Positions 10,390 to 20,201 of a stretch of 64,000 bases of DNA are shown piece after piece. The stretch's first letter is position 1, and the number at the start of each line of letters is the position of its first letter. Below the pieces are notes generated by a model. The model saw only the letters and a list, made by a program, of their open reading frames with translations. It did not search any database and was not told the origin of the DNA. The translations under genes and the position numbers were made by a program. Location of the stretch: positions 558,001 through 622,000 of the forward strand of contig CAVTVU010000001.1 of assembly GCA_963738305.1 (NCBI GenBank), given 5' to 3'. This DNA is from JBBRHQ01 sp963738305 (GTDB taxonomy: Bacteria > Actinomycetota > Thermoleophilia > Solirubrobacterales > 70-9).

Positions 10390-10868
10390 GCGCTGGCGGC
10401 AACGTCGAGGGGATCTTCATCTCGCCGCGGTTCGAGCAGCTTCCCGAACCGATCCAGGAGGTTGAGGTGGTGCCCGGCAAGGGGATCCGGGGCGACCGCT
10501 ACTTCATGTCCGAGGGCCGCGTGAATGCCGGTGATGACGCGGGCCACGACCTGACGCTGATCGAGACGGAGGCGCTGGAGGCTCTGGTCGCCGAGCGCGG
10601 GATCGAGCTGAGCGCTGCCGAGTCGCGGCGCAACGTCCTGACCAGGGGGATCGGCCTCAACGACCTGGTCGGCAAGCGCTTCCGGGTGGGCGAGGTCGAA
10701 TGCGAAGGGGTCGAGCTGTGCGAGCCCTGTAATCATCTCGAGGGCCTGACCAGACCGGGGGTGATGCGGGGGATGGTGCACCGCGCCGGCCTCTGCGCAA
10801 AGGTGGTGCGCGGCGGCAGCATCCGGGTCGGCGACGTCGTCGCCCCCGAGCCGGTTCCCTCCGCCTGA
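10386..10868 (+). CDS. MOSC domain protein
   Basis: MOSC (MoCo sulfurase C-terminal) domain protein of 160 aa. Seen: GIFISPRFEQLP at the start, GKGIRGDRYF, the block AAESRRNVLTRGIGLNDLVGK, and the conserved cysteine in ELCEPCNHLEGL. MOSC domains bind molybdenum cofactor or carry sulfur; the stand-alone form is related to YiiM proteins that reduce N-hydroxylated bases. The start ATG overlaps the stop of the peroxiredoxin gene, so they are translationally coupled, which hints at an oxidative-damage or detoxification context. Substrate is unknown. Confidence 0.9.
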   Translation: MSAGGNVEGIFISPRFEQLPEPIQEVEVVPGKGIRGDRYFMSEGRVNAGDDAGHDLTLIETEALEALVAERGIELSAAESRRNVLTRGIGLNDLVGKRFRVGEVECEGVELCEPCNHLEGLTRPGVMRGMVHRAGLCAKVVRGGSIRVGDVVAPEPVPSA

Positions 10869-10875
10869 TCGGGCG

Positions 10876-11406
10876 ATGACCGGGCCGCACAGCGAGCGCC
10901 TCGATGCCGAGCGCCCCGAGGGCGAAGAGCATCTGCGCTTCCTGATCGACCTCTTCGCCGACCCCGAGGTGGCGCGCTGGCACTGGCCCGGTGGCGGCCC
11001 GCGCAGCAGCGAGCAGTCGTGTCGCTTCTTCCGGGAGAACGTGGAGCACTGGGCCGAGCACGGGCACGGCTGGTGGTGTTGGCGCGATCGCGACCGCGGG
11101 ATCCTGGTTGCGAGGGTAGGCCTGAAGCGGACCACGGTCGAGGGCGAGCCGGTGGTGGAGCTGGGATGGAGCGTCCCGGTCGCCGAGCAGGGCCGCGGCT
11201 ATGCGACCGAAGCGTCAATCGCCTCACTCGGCCACGCCTTCGGGAAGGCCGGCCTGGAGCGGGTGGTCAGCTTCACCTGGACCGATAACCTCGCCTCGCT
11301 CCGGGTGATGGAGAAGGCGGGCTTCGCGCTGGACCGCCCGATTGAGCGCGCCGACCTGCCCCACCTCCTCTACGTCGCCCGCGCCGGCGAGTGGTCGCCG
11401 CCATGA
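10876..11406 (+). CDS. GNAT N-acetyltransferase, RimJ/RimL type
   Basis: A 176-aa acetyltransferase. The acetyl-CoA site is visible in VPVAEQGRGYATEASIAS (motif A, Q/RxxGxG/A form), followed by ERVVSFTWTDNLASLRVMEKAGF, where N-x-x-S-x-x-V-x-x-K-x-G-F is the RimJ/RimL hallmark. The N-terminal half contains an aromatic cluster (WHWPGGG, HGWWCWRDRD). The gene lies 7 bases after the MOSC gene in the same operon. Acceptor could be a small molecule or a protein N-terminus. Confidence 0.9.
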   Translation: MTGPHSERLDAERPEGEEHLRFLIDLFADPEVARWHWPGGGPRSSEQSCRFFRENVEHWAEHGHGWWCWRDRDRGILVARVGLKRTTVEGEPVVELGWSVPVAEQGRGYATEASIASLGHAFGKAGLERVVSFTWTDNLASLRVMEKAGFALDRPIERADLPHLLYVARAGEWSPP

Positions 11407-11445
11407 CGGGTGAGCCCGCCATCCCCGCTGCCGAGACTTCAATCG

Positions 11446-11493
11446 CCTCTCACTATGGGAGGAAATTGCACTCTCGCGAGCGGGGCTCCGCTC
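11446..11493. repeat. Convergent-junction two-hairpin element, copy 1
   Basis: Two hairpins joined by a conserved linker. Hairpin 1 pairs CCTCTC with GGGAGG around ACTAT; hairpin 2 pairs GAGCGG with CCGCTC around GGCT. Between them is a linker ending in CTCTCGC. A second copy with the same order occurs at 25802-25848. Both sit in the gap of convergent gene pairs, so a role in 3'-end formation is possible, although no U-run follows either hairpin. Confidence 0.6.
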
Positions 11494-11511
11494 TGTCGGC
11501 GGTCACGAAGG

Positions 11512-12504
11512 TCAATTTGCGATGACGAAGGCGAGGAAGGTCGCGTAGAGCGCGCTCCAGGCGGCGATCGCGGTGGCGTTGAACTGACCTCGCAGGCGCA
11601 GGGCCCAGAAGGCGACGAGGCCGCCGGCCAGGCCGAGGACGATCGAGAGGGCCGCGAAGCGGTCCAGCTCCCAACCGGTGAGCAGGAGCCCGATCGCGAT
11701 CGGGATCGTGGACTGGAAGACCATCGCCCCGGTGATGTTGCCGAGGGCGAGGGCATCCTTGCCCTCCCTCACCCAGAAGAAGCTGTTGGCCTTCTCGGGC
11801 AGCTCCGTCGCCAGCGGGGCGAGGACGAGCGAGAGCACCAGGGGCTCGAGCCCGAGCCGATCGGCGACCCCCAGCAGCTGATCGACGAAGAGATGGGCGC
11901 CCCCGACCATCGCCCCCAGCCCGGCCAGAAGCTGGACGGCGATCAGGGCGCCTGGCGGCCGGGGTCGGTCGCGCGGGTCGAGGGTCAGCGCCCTCAAGGT
12001 CTCCTCCGCCTGCTTCTCGCCTCCCCTGGCCAGGGTGAGCCGCACGTAGACCGCATAGGCGAGGAGGAAGGCGATGCCGACCGGAACCCGTAACGCCGCG
12101 GGAGCCCCCCAGCCCAGGGCGAGCCCGAGGGCGTAGAACGCCGCGAAGAAGGCGAGGTCGCGCTCGAGGGTCTCGACGTGGACGGCGAGGTGGCGTCGCT
12201 GCCGGCGGCGGCCGCGGAAGGCGAGAGCGGAAATCCCCACCAGGGCCATCGCGATCGTCGCCAGCAGGAAAGGGGCGCCGACGATCGCGCCGATGGCGAC
12301 GCTGTCGCCGCCCTCCTTCGCCCCTAGTACGGCGACGATCGGGATCAGCGTCTCGGGCATCGCAGTGCCGATTGCGGCCAGCAGGCTGCCAACAGCTCCC
12401 TCCCCCAGTGAGAGACGGTGGCCCGCCCACTCGACCGCGTTGGTGAAGAGTTGGGCGCCCGCCAGGATCACCGCGAAGCTGGCCAGCAGGAGGACGTAGT
12501 CCAC
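11512..12504 (-). CDS. Sodium/calcium exchanger-family membrane protein (CaCA)
   Basis: Cation antiporter of 330 aa starting at GTG (VDYVLLLASF). It has two alpha-repeat signatures: GTAMPETLIPIVAVLGAKEGGD in the first half and APLATELPEKANSFFW in the second, each holding the acidic residue that binds Ca2+. About ten membrane helices are interrupted by an Arg-rich cytoplasmic loop (FRGRRRQRRH). It starts 14 bases after the stop of a second, CAX-like exchanger and is probably co-transcribed with it. Ion specificity (Na+/Ca2+ or H+/Ca2+) cannot be read. The reading frame could extend upstream but that part is the shifted frame of the neighbour. Confidence 0.88.
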   Translation of the reverse strand: MDYVLLLASFAVILAGAQLFTNAVEWAGHRLSLGEGAVGSLLAAIGTAMPETLIPIVAVLGAKEGGDSVAIGAIVGAPFLLATIAMALVGISALAFRGRRRQRRHLAVHVETLERDLAFFAAFYALGLALGWGAPAALRVPVGIAFLLAYAVYVRLTLARGGEKQAEETLRALTLDPRDRPRPPGALIAVQLLAGLGAMVGGAHLFVDQLLGVADRLGLEPLVLSLVLAPLATELPEKANSFFWVREGKDALALGNITGAMVFQSTIPIAIGLLLTGWELDRFAALSIVLGLAGGLVAFWALRLRGQFNATAIAAWSALYATFLAFVIAN

Positions 12505-12518
12505 CGGGGAGACCGCGC

Positions 12519-13659
12519 TCAGGCGTAGAGGAAGGCGAGGGCGAGCACGCCGTAGACGGCCAGGAGCTGAAGCCCCTCGAACCAGTTCGAGCGGCCGTCC
12601 TGTGTCGTGTAGTTGGCGATCAGGACGGCCAGGAGCACCGCGCCCAGCTCGAAGCCGTTGAAGACCAGAGCCATCGGGTGAGGCCCGAGGAAGAAGGAGA
12701 CGATCACCAGCACCGGGGCGACGAAAAGCGCCACCTGCCCGCTCGATCCGACCGCGATGTTGACGGCGAGGTCCATCTTGTCCTTCTTCGCCACCAGCAC
12801 CGCCACCCAGTGCTCGGCGGCGTTGCCGACGATCGCCACGACGATCGCGCCGATGAAGAACTCCGAGAGCCCAACGGCCTCCGAGGCCTCGCTGATAGAG
12901 CCGACCAGGATCTCCGACATCACGCCGACCAGCGATGCCGGCGATCGCGAGCATCGCGACCGAGATGCGCACCGACCAGCCCCAGGTCTCCTCCTCTCCG
13001 TAATCGGGGTTGAACAGGGATCGGTGGGTCTTCAGCGAGAAGATCAGCCCGGCCAGGTATGTGCCCATGAGGATGATCGCCACCGCCAGCGAGAGGTGCT
13101 CGACGGTGCCGCCGTAGTCGATCACCTCCGCGGTGGGAGCGGGCAGGCCCTTGCCCTCGACCAACTCGAAGATCGCGGGCATCATCATCGCCGCTGCGGC
13201 AAGGAGCAGCATCGAGGACTGGACGCTGGCGCCGCGCGGGTTGAACTCCTGGTGGTCGCGGCCCACTCCGCCGACGAACATCGAAGCCCCCAGGACCAAC
13301 AGGATGTTGCCGATGATCGAGCCGATGATCGAGGCCTTGACGACCTCATGCAGGCCGGCACCGAGCGCGAACAGGGCGATGATCAGCTCCGGGGCGTTGC
13401 CGAAGGTGACGTTGAGGAGGCCGCCGATCCCCGGCCCCGAACGCGCCGCCAGCTCCTCGGTCGCCCGCCCCATCAGCGCCGCCGTCGGGATGATTCCCAG
13501 CGCGGAGACGACGAAGATCGCCCCCGCCGGGCTGTGCGCCACCTCCATCGCCACCGCGCCGGGGATCAGCGGCGCCAGCAGGTACGGGAGGCCCTGAGCG
13601 CTGAGAAAGAACCGTCGGTCGAGCCGCGGCATCCGGCTCGCGGGTGGTCTCGCCTCCAT
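12519..13659 (-). CDS. CAX-type Ca2+/H+ antiporter, broken by one frameshift
   Basis: Calcium/proton exchanger. The N-terminal part contains the first signature GGLLNVTFGNAPELIIALFAL; after the shift the second signature AIVGNAAEHWVAV follows, both classic for CAX proteins. The frame breaks near 12935 after AIAGIA; removing one G restores VGVMSEILVGS. Repaired length is about 380 aa with 10-11 helices, as usual. The start is uncertain: ATG at 13659 or at 13632. The downstream exchanger gene begins 14 bases after the stop. Confidence 0.87.
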
Positions 13660-13773
13660 CGCGGCGAACCCTACGGGTTGCCTGCGACCCCTCGCGGGCG
13701 CGCGTGCGCGGGACATCGCGGGCGCGGGCCCGTGACATCCGGCCAACCACTCACGGCCGCGCTCGGCCGAGCG

Positions 13774-14823
13774 CTACTGGGAGGAGCAGGCCTGCACCTC
13801 AGCCGCGGTCGTCGCGTTCTGCAGGCACTGGAGCAGCGCCGCGTTGGGGCCGCCGGAGGGAGTCGTGGGCGTCGCCGTGCCGCCGCCGCTCGTGCTCGGG
13901 GCCGTGGGCTGAACCTGGCCCTGGATCGCACCCAGGAGCGGGGCGGCCTTCTGCAGCAGGTTGTTGAACGGCTCCGAGCTGCTCGGCGCCGAGACCGTCT
14001 GCGGCTGGTTGACGTTGCTGAGCGTGAGATCGAAGGTCAACTTGAGCTCGCCGCCGGTCTTCGGGGCAATGTCGAGGTTGAAGTCAAGCTTGCGCAGGAG
14101 ATGGTCGTTGGCCCCCGAGTAGATGTCGAAGCTCGCCTCCTTGATCGTGTCGGAGACCTGGTCGAGCTGCGGCAGGGCGCCCTGTAGCTGCTGCAGCTGG
14201 GACTGGCTGGCGCCGCCGCCGGCACCCTGCTCGATCGCCGAGCGAATCGCATCGCTGAGCTTGGCCGGATCGACGTTGCCCGAGACGTGGATCGTCTTGA
14301 CACCCGCCACGTCGGTCTCGCCCTCGTTGGTGAGGTCGCTGAGGGAGTCCTCCAGACCGGGGAGGTTCTTCTGGTTCTGACCAGTGCTCTGGTTCGAGGA
14401 ATGCAGGGAGCTGGTCAGGGACGAGTACTGCTGGGAGCTCAGCTTGTAGTCGGTTCCCTGCCAATCGACGTAGCCGGAATTCCCGGTGAAGTTCGCGCCG
14501 GCCTCGAAATCGACGCTCTGACCGGCAAGGTCGCCGCTTCCCTTGGCGGTCAGGTCGAGCTTGGCGTCACCCGATCCGTTGTCGTCGAAGGGTCCCGTGA
14601 CGTCGATCTGGAGGTTGCCGCTCTGATCGCCGCTCGTCTCGACCTTCAGCGAGGCGTCGATCTTTCCGCTGTGGATCGTGCTCTTGTCCGAGAATGTCTG
14701 GTCGAGGACCTTCTTCGGCGGCACGTCGCTGCTGCCGCTGTCGCTGCTTCCTCCGCAGGCCACGAACGCCGCTGCGATCACCAGGCTGGTTGCGAGCAGC
14801 AAGATGATGCGGATTCGGCTCAA
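13774..14823 (-). CDS. Lipoprotein, possibly LppX/LprG-like
   Basis: A 349-aa exported lipoprotein: signal peptide with lipobox ending in Cys23 (AAAFVAC), then a Ser/Gly/Asp linker. The middle (about residues 38-270) alternates beta strands rich in Asp, Ser and Thr with motifs such as DVAGVKTIHVSGNVD and LRKLDFNLDIAP, which recalls the LppX/LprG lipid-carrier fold; this assignment is tentative. The C-terminus is Pro/Thr/Gly-rich and ends in a small motif with two cysteines (LLQCLQNATT...VQACSSQ). It is monocistronic and divergent from the ArsA-like gene. Confidence 0.8.
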   Translation of the reverse strand: MSRIRIILLLATSLVIAAAFVACGGSSDSGSSDVPPKKVLDQTFSDKSTIHSGKIDASLKVETSGDQSGNLQIDVTGPFDDNGSGDAKLDLTAKGSGDLAGQSVDFEAGANFTGNSGYVDWQGTDYKLSSQQYSSLTSSLHSSNQSTGQNQKNLPGLEDSLSDLTNEGETDVAGVKTIHVSGNVDPAKLSDAIRSAIEQGAGGGASQSQLQQLQGALPQLDQVSDTIKEASFDIYSGANDHLLRKLDFNLDIAPKTGGELKLTFDLTLSNVNQPQTVSAPSSSEPFNNLLQKAAPLLGAIQGQVQPTAPSTSGGGTATPTTPSGGPNAALLQCLQNATTAAEVQACSSQ

Positions 14824-14930
14824 GGGGTGTCCTCCAGGGGTTGATCTCGGCGATACCTGCGGCGCCGCGGCGCGGTACGTGCCGCATCAGAGTAGCGCGA
14901 CAGCGGGATTGACCCGGCCCTGCGGGCGGG

Positions 14931-16158
14931 ATGGCGCTAGGCTCGGCCTCGGTGCCCACCCCGCGGACGATCCTCTACACGGGCAAGGGCGGCGTGGGCA
15001 AGACCAGCGTCGCCGCCGCCACGGCGAGGCGTTGCGCGAGCGCCGGCCTGCGCACGGTAGTGCTCTCCACCGACCCCGCGCACAGCCTCTCCGACTCGTT
15101 CGAGGTCGAGCTTGGGCCTCAACCGACCCCGGCCGGGACGAACCTCTGGGGACAGGAGGTACGAGCCCAGCTCGAGATGGAGGCCAACTGGACCGCCGTC
15201 CAGGACTGGATGGCGAAGCTGCTGGCCAGCCGCGGCGTCGAGCAGATCCGGGCCGAGGAGCTGACCGTCCCACCGGGCATGGACGAGCTGTTCTCAATGC
15301 TCCAGATCAAGCGCCACACCGAGAGCGGTCGCTTTGACGTCCTGGTGGTCGATTGCGCGCCGACCGGGGAGACGCTACGACTGCTCGGGTTCCCGGACAT
15401 CGCCCAGTGGTGGATCGAGAAGGTGTTCCCCTGGGAGCGCCGCATGGTCAGCGCGGCGCGGCCCTTGGCCCGCACCTTCGACCTGCCGCTGCCCGGCCCG
15501 GATGTCTTCGACGAGGTCCAGCGCCTGTCTCGCAACCTGATCGCGATGAACGAGATCCTCCGCGATCGCCGGCACTGCTCGATACGCCTGGTCATGAACC
15601 CGGATCGGATGGTGATCAACGAGGCGCAGCGGACCTTCACATACCTCAACCTCTACGGCTACCTGACCGACGCCGTGATCGTCAACCGGGTCTTCCCCGA
15701 TGACGTGGCGGGCGGCTACTTCGCCGCCTGGCATGAGCGCCAGCGCGCGCACCTGCTCTCTGTCCGCGAGGGATTCGCCCCGGTGCCGGTGCTGAAGGCG
15801 CGCTTCTTCGAGCGAGGAGGTGGTCGGCGCCGAGATGCTCGACCGGCTGGCCGTCGAGCTGTTCGGCTCCGAGCGCCCGGAGGAGATCCTGTACACGGAG
15901 CTGACGCGGGAGCTGACAATGGACGACGGCGTCGGGGTCCTGCGCCTGGCCGTCCCCTTTGCCGAGCGGTCGGACATCGACCTGAAGAAGGTCGGGGACG
16001 AGCTGATCGTCACGGTCGGCGGCGAGAAGCGGACTATCATCCTGCCCTCCGCGCTTTCCGGGGCGCGGCCCTCCGGCGCGGCCTTGGAGAACGGCACCCT
16101 GAAGGTGAGCTTCGAGGATGTCCGAGCATCACGACGAGCCCAACCCGAGCGGGTCTGA
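14931..16158 (+). CDS. ArsA-like anion-transporting ATPase with C-terminal HSP20-like domain, one frameshift
   Basis: Single-unit ArsA/GET3-type P-loop ATPase. The deviant Walker A GKGGVGKT lies at residues 18-25, switch I STDPAHSLSDSF follows, and DCAPTGETLRLLGFP is the switch II region. The frame is lost near 15815; deleting one G gives FEREVVGAEML and continues through LYTELTREL into a beta-rich end (LRLAVPF, then IDLKKVGDELIVTVGG and LENGTLKVSFED), which fits the ArsA_HSP20 C-terminal domain. Start is either the ATG at 14931 or GTG at 14952. Arsenite export is not implied; many actinobacterial homologs have unknown cargo. Confidence 0.85.
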
Positions 16159-16543
16159 CCCCGCAACCGGCCCTTCGGCCCCCCGCCCCGGACCGTCCGC
16201 CGGTGCCGAGCGCTTCTGGGAGCGCTACGGAGAGGCACGGCGCCACGGGGCACGCAACGGCGGCCATGGCGAGGCCGCCGGCGCCGGCTCCGGGTCTGCC
16301 GCCGCGGAGGGGAGCGATGATCACGTCTGCCTCGAGCGGTGCCCGATCTGCCGCGGGGCCGAGGTCGTCAGGGCGACCGCACCGCCCGAGCTGCGCGATC
16401 AGCTCGAGGCGATCCAGCGCGACGCCCTGGCGCTGGCCCGGGCGCTGATCGACGCCTACCTGGCGCGCGCTCGGGCGGAGCCTGCCGACCGCGGCCGGCC
16501 CCGCGAGCCCGACCGCGCGGTAGAGGACATCCCGATCCGCTAG
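16118..16543 (+). CDS. Unknown small protein with CxxxCPxC motif
   Basis: A 141-aa product whose ATG lies inside the end of the ArsA-like gene (41-base overlap). The first 65 residues are disordered, rich in Pro, Gly, Ala and Ser. Then follows CLERCPICRGAEVVRAT, a possible metal-binding cluster, and a helical stretch (LRDQLEAIQRDALALARALIDAYLARAR). Small proteins of this kind often accompany ArsA-like genes in actinobacteria, which suggests a helper role; this is inference. No family name can be given. Confidence 0.65.
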   Translation: MSEHHDEPNPSGSDPATGPSAPRPGPSAGAERFWERYGEARRHGARNGGHGEAAGAGSGSAAAEGSDDHVCLERCPICRGAEVVRATAPPELRDQLEAIQRDALALARALIDAYLARARAEPADRGRPREPDRAVEDIPIR

Positions 16544-16608
16544 CCGCGGGCCGAACCTCATCCGGGCCCCGATTCGGCCCAGACCTCGCGTTCGTCGCCG
16601 GTACCCTG

Positions 16609-19600
16609 ATGGCGATGGCATCGTGTGCCAGCTGCGGGACGCAGAACCCCGAGCGGGCGAAGTTCTGCATGTCCTGTGGCGCGGCGCTCGAGCGCCGCTG
16701 CCCCAGCTGCGGGACAGAGGTCCCGGGCGGGGCGAAATTCTGCATCGAGTGCGGGACCCGCGTCGACGGCGACCTTGCTTCTGCCCCCTCCTCCCCGGCC
16801 GCGCCGCAGCCGGCCCCGGCGGCTCCCGGGGCACCCACCGAACCGCCCCCCGAGGAGCGCCGGCAGGTATCGGTCCTGTTCGCCGACCTCTCCGGCTACA
16901 CGGCGGTGGCCGAGCGGACCGATCCCGAAGCGGTCAAGTCGATGCTCGACGGCGCGCTGCAGCGCCTCGGCGAGCAGGTCGAGCGCTTCGGCGGGTCGAT
17001 CGACAAGTACATCGGTGACAACGTGATGGCCGTCTTCGGGGCCCCGACCGCCCACGAGGACGACCCCGAGCGAGCCGTCCGCGCAGCGCTGGCGATGCAG
17101 GCGGAGATGGAGCGGATCAACGAGCAGCTCCCCGGCGACGTCGCCTTCCTGCTGCGGGTGGGTATCAACACCGGTGAGGTCCTGGCCGGGCGGATGGGCG
17201 AGGGCTACACGGTGATCGGCGACACGGTCAACGTCGCCGCGAGGCTCCAGGCCGCCGCGCGCCCCGGCTCGGTGACGGTCGGCGAGACGACCTACCGTGC
17301 GAGTCGCGAGTCGATCGCCTACGACGAGCTGGAGCCGCTGGAGCTGAAGGGCAAGGCGCAGCCCGTCCCGGCTTGGGAGGCGCGAGCGGTGCTGGCCGAG
17401 CGCCGCACCCAGCGGGCGGCCCCGCGGACCGCGGCCCCGCTGATCGGACGCAGTGACGAGCTGCGATTGCTCCTGTCGCTGACCGAGCAGCTCGAGCGCG
17501 AGGGCCGGCCGCATCTGGTGACCGTCCTCGGCCAGGCCGGGGTCGGCAAGTCGCGCCTGCTTCGCGAGCTGACCGAGCAGGCGGCGGAGCTCGACACCCC
17601 ACCGGCGGTGGAGATCGGCGAGTGCCCGCCGTTCGGCTCGGGGATCTCCTACTGGGCCTTGGCGGAGGTGCTGCGGGCGCAGTTCGGGATCGTCGGCGAC
17701 GAGCCGGCGGACTCCGCCTGGAAGAAGCTCCGCTCCAGCGTCCGTGGGCTGCTCGGCGAGGACACCGGCCTCGAGGAGGCGGAACGGATCGCCGCCACGA
17801 TCGCCATCGTGCTCGGGCTGGAGGCACCCGAGGGGACGGCCGGCCCCGACGCCGAGGACCCGCAGCGGATGCGGGAGACCCTCTTCTCCTCGATCCGCAC
17901 CCTCACCGAGAGGATGTGCGCGCAGCAGCCGCTGCTGCTGGCGATCGAGGACATCCACTGGGCCGACGAGGGAATGCTCGACCTGATCGAGCACCTCGCC
18001 CGCTGGGTGCGCGGCCCGCTGCTGATCGTCTGCCTGGCCCGCGACGAGCTGCTAGATCGCCGGCCCGATTGGGGCGGCGGCCGTCGCAACGCCACCTCGA
18101 TCGCCCTGGAGCCGCTTTCGGCCGATGAGACCGAGGCGCTGGTCGGCTCGCTCTACCACGGCAATGGCGGCGACGCCGGCCTGGTCACCCGGGTGGCGCA
18201 GCGTGCGGGCGGCAACCCGCTCTTCGCGGAGGAGATGGTCAACCGGCTGAACGAGCCCGACGCCGACCCCGAGGCGCTCCCCGACACCGTCCACTCGGTG
18301 CTCGCCGCGCGGCTCGACTCGCTGCCCGCCTTCGAGCGCCGCCTGCTCCAGTACGCATCGGTGATCGGCCAGAACTTCTGGGAGGGGGTCCTGCTCCGAG
18401 CCTCCGGCGGCGAGGATCGCGAGGTGGCCGAGGCGCTCGGCTCGCTGGAGCAGAAGGAGCTGGTGATCGGAGGGCTGAGCAGCCGGCTTGCCGGCGAGCG
18501 CGAGTATGCCTTCAAGCACGCGCTGATTCGCGACGTCGCCTACGGGATGCTGCCCAAGGCGAGCCGTTGCCGGCAGCACTTCGCGGTCGGCGAGCTGATC
18601 TCCGAGCGCGCTGAGGAGGCCGGCGAGGGCGCCGTGGCCCTGGTCGCCGAGCATTACGGGCGGGCGGCGACGCTGGGCGCCGAGTCCGGGATCGAGGCCG
18701 ACGAGATGCGGCGGATCAGCAAGCCGGCCCTCCAGTTCGCCGAGGCCGCCGGCGACGCCGCCGCGGCTCTGTACTCCAACCGCGAGGCGCTCGGCCACTA
18801 CCGTGCGGCGCGCAGCCTCGAGGGCGTGATCGACGAGGACTCCTCGGCGCGGATCGGGGAGAAGACGGGAGACGTCGCCCTCCGGCTCGGCCGGGTGGAC
18901 GAGGCGATCTCGGTCTGGGAAGAGTGCCTCTCCTACCACCGGCGCCAGGAGGACCTCGCCCGGGTCGGCGACCTGCACTGCAAGATCGGCGCTGCGCACT
19001 GGGACAAGGGCGAGCGCGACGCCTCGATCGAGCACTATCAGCGCGGGATCGACCTCCTCAAGGACGGACCGCCCTGCATCGAGCTGGTCCGGCTCTACGA
19101 GGAAGCCGCCTCCCTCTACATGCACACCGGTGACAACATGCTCGCCATCTACGCCTCCGAGAAGGCGCTGCGGCTGGCCGAGCGGCTCGGCGAGGCGGCC
19201 GCCGCGAGCCGCGCACACGGTATCTTCGGACGCGTCTTCGGCCGGATCGGCGACTTCGAGAAGGCCCGCGAGAACCTCGAGCGCTCGGTCGAGCTGGCTC
19301 GCGACTCCGACAAGCGCGAGGCGGTCCGCGCCCTACTCACGCTCGGCTATCACCTCGAGGTCTCCGAGGCTGACTATCCCGGCGCTGCGCAGGCCTACTC
19401 GGAGGCGCTCGACCTCGCGGTGGAATCAGGGGACGTCCCCTCCCAGGTAGAGGTCCACGCGGCGCTCGCCCAGCTTGCTCTCTACGCGGCGGAGTGGGAC
19501 GCCGTCGAGCGGGAGACCGAGGCCAGCGCCGGGCTCGCCGAGCGCGAAGGCCTGACCGGAAAGCTCTGCTTCCCCTACGTGATGCGCGGAGCTCTGCGCT

Positions 19601-20187
19601 GGCGTGCGGGCGAGTGGAAGCAGGCGGAGCGTTCCTGCCGGCGCGCTCACGAGCTGGCCGAGCAGGTGGGCCGCTCGGAGGTCGCCTTCTCGGCGCTGCG
19701 CTGGCTGGCGGCTACGCAGCGCGACCGCGGCGACCACATCGACGCCGAGCTGACGCTCTCGCGAGCCCTGGACGTCTGCGAGCGGGCCGGCCTCGTCGCC
19801 CAATCGCTCGAGGCGACGGCCGAGCGAGCGATCTGCCTCTCCCAGGCGGGACGGGCAGATCAGGCGCTGGAAGCCGCCGAGGGGGCCAGCCACCTGGCCG
19901 AGCGCCTCCACTACCCGGTCGGCACGGCGGCCGCCGGAGAGGCGGCCGGCGCAACGATGGCCGACCCCGAGGAGGGTGCTCTCGCCCTCGCCGACGCCCG
20001 CGACGCCTGGGAGAAGCTGGGCCTTCCGGTCGACGCCGCCCGGGCGGAGATGCTGCGGGTCCGCCGCCTTGCCGACGTCGATCCCGAAGCCGCCAGGGTC
20101 GCCGCCGAGCAGATCGAACGCCGCTGCGTCGAGCTGGGCATCGAGCACATGGCGGCGCGGGCGCAGGAGCTGGTCCCCGCGGGTTGA
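16609..20187 (+). CDS. Zinc-ribbon class III adenylate/guanylate cyclase with AAA ATPase and TPR region
   Basis: Multidomain signalling protein of 1192 aa. Residues 4-50 form two zinc ribbons (CASCGTQNPERAKFCMSCG and CPSCGTEVPGGAKFCIECG). After a Pro/Ala linker comes a class III cyclase domain (about 80-260) with metal aspartates in FADLSGYTAVAE and IGDNVMAVFG, and DTVNVAARLQA holding the Asn/Arg pair of the active site. A STAND-like ATPase follows (GQAGVGKSRLL; Walker B-like LLAIEDIHWAD). The rest, from about residue 620, is alpha-helical TPR repeats. Second start candidate: ATG at 16615. Such proteins may act as cNMP-producing sensors or as STAND-type regulators. It stands alone. Confidence 0.93.
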   Translation: MAMASCASCGTQNPERAKFCMSCGAALERRCPSCGTEVPGGAKFCIECGTRVDGDLASAPSSPAAPQPAPAAPGAPTEPPPEERRQVSVLFADLSGYTAVAERTDPEAVKSMLDGALQRLGEQVERFGGSIDKYIGDNVMAVFGAPTAHEDDPERAVRAALAMQAEMERINEQLPGDVAFLLRVGINTGEVLAGRMGEGYTVIGDTVNVAARLQAAARPGSVTVGETTYRASRESIAYDELEPLELKGKAQPVPAWEARAVLAERRTQRAAPRTAAPLIGRSDELRLLLSLTEQLEREGRPHLVTVLGQAGVGKSRLLRELTEQAAELDTPPAVEIGECPPFGSGISYWALAEVLRAQFGIVGDEPADSAWKKLRSSVRGLLGEDTGLEEAERIAATIAIVLGLEAPEGTAGPDAEDPQRMRETLFSSIRTLTERMCAQQPLLLAIEDIHWADEGMLDLIEHLARWVRGPLLIVCLARDELLDRRPDWGGGRRNATSIALEPLSADETEALVGSLYHGNGGDAGLVTRVAQRAGGNPLFAEEMVNRLNEPDADPEALPDTVHSVLAARLDSLPAFERRLLQYASVIGQNFWEGVLLRASGGEDREVAEALGSLEQKELVIGGLSSRLAGEREYAFKHALIRDVAYGMLPKASRCRQHFAVGELISERAEEAGEGAVALVAEHYGRAATLGAESGIEADEMRRISKPALQFAEAAGDAAAALYSNREALGHYRAARSLEGVIDEDSSARIGEKTGDVALRLGRVDEAISVWEECLSYHRRQEDLARVGDLHCKIGAAHWDKGERDASIEHYQRGIDLLKDGPPCIELVRLYEEAASLYMHTGDNMLAIYASEKALRLAERLGEAAAASRAHGIFGRVFGRIGDFEKARENLERSVELARDSDKREAVRALLTLGYHLEVSEADYPGAAQAYSEALDLAVESGDVPSQVEVHAALAQLALYAAEWDAVERETEASAGLAEREGLTGKLCFPYVMRGALRWRAGEWKQAERSCRRAHELAEQVGRSEVAFSALRWLAATQRDRGDHIDAELTLSRALDVCERAGLVAQSLEATAERAICLSQAGRADQALEAAEGASHLAERLHYPVGTAAAGEAAGATMADPEEGALALADARDAWEKLGLPVDAARAEMLRVRRLADVDPEAARVAAEQIERRCVELGIEHMAARAQELVPAG

Positions 20188-20201
20188 GCGCCAGCCGTGC
20201 T

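Noticed and set aside
18052..19218. Minus-strand frame of nearly 390 codons inside the cyclase gene
   Set aside because: Antisense shadow of a strongly biased gene; no family motif, and the plus strand is a continuous 1192-aa protein.
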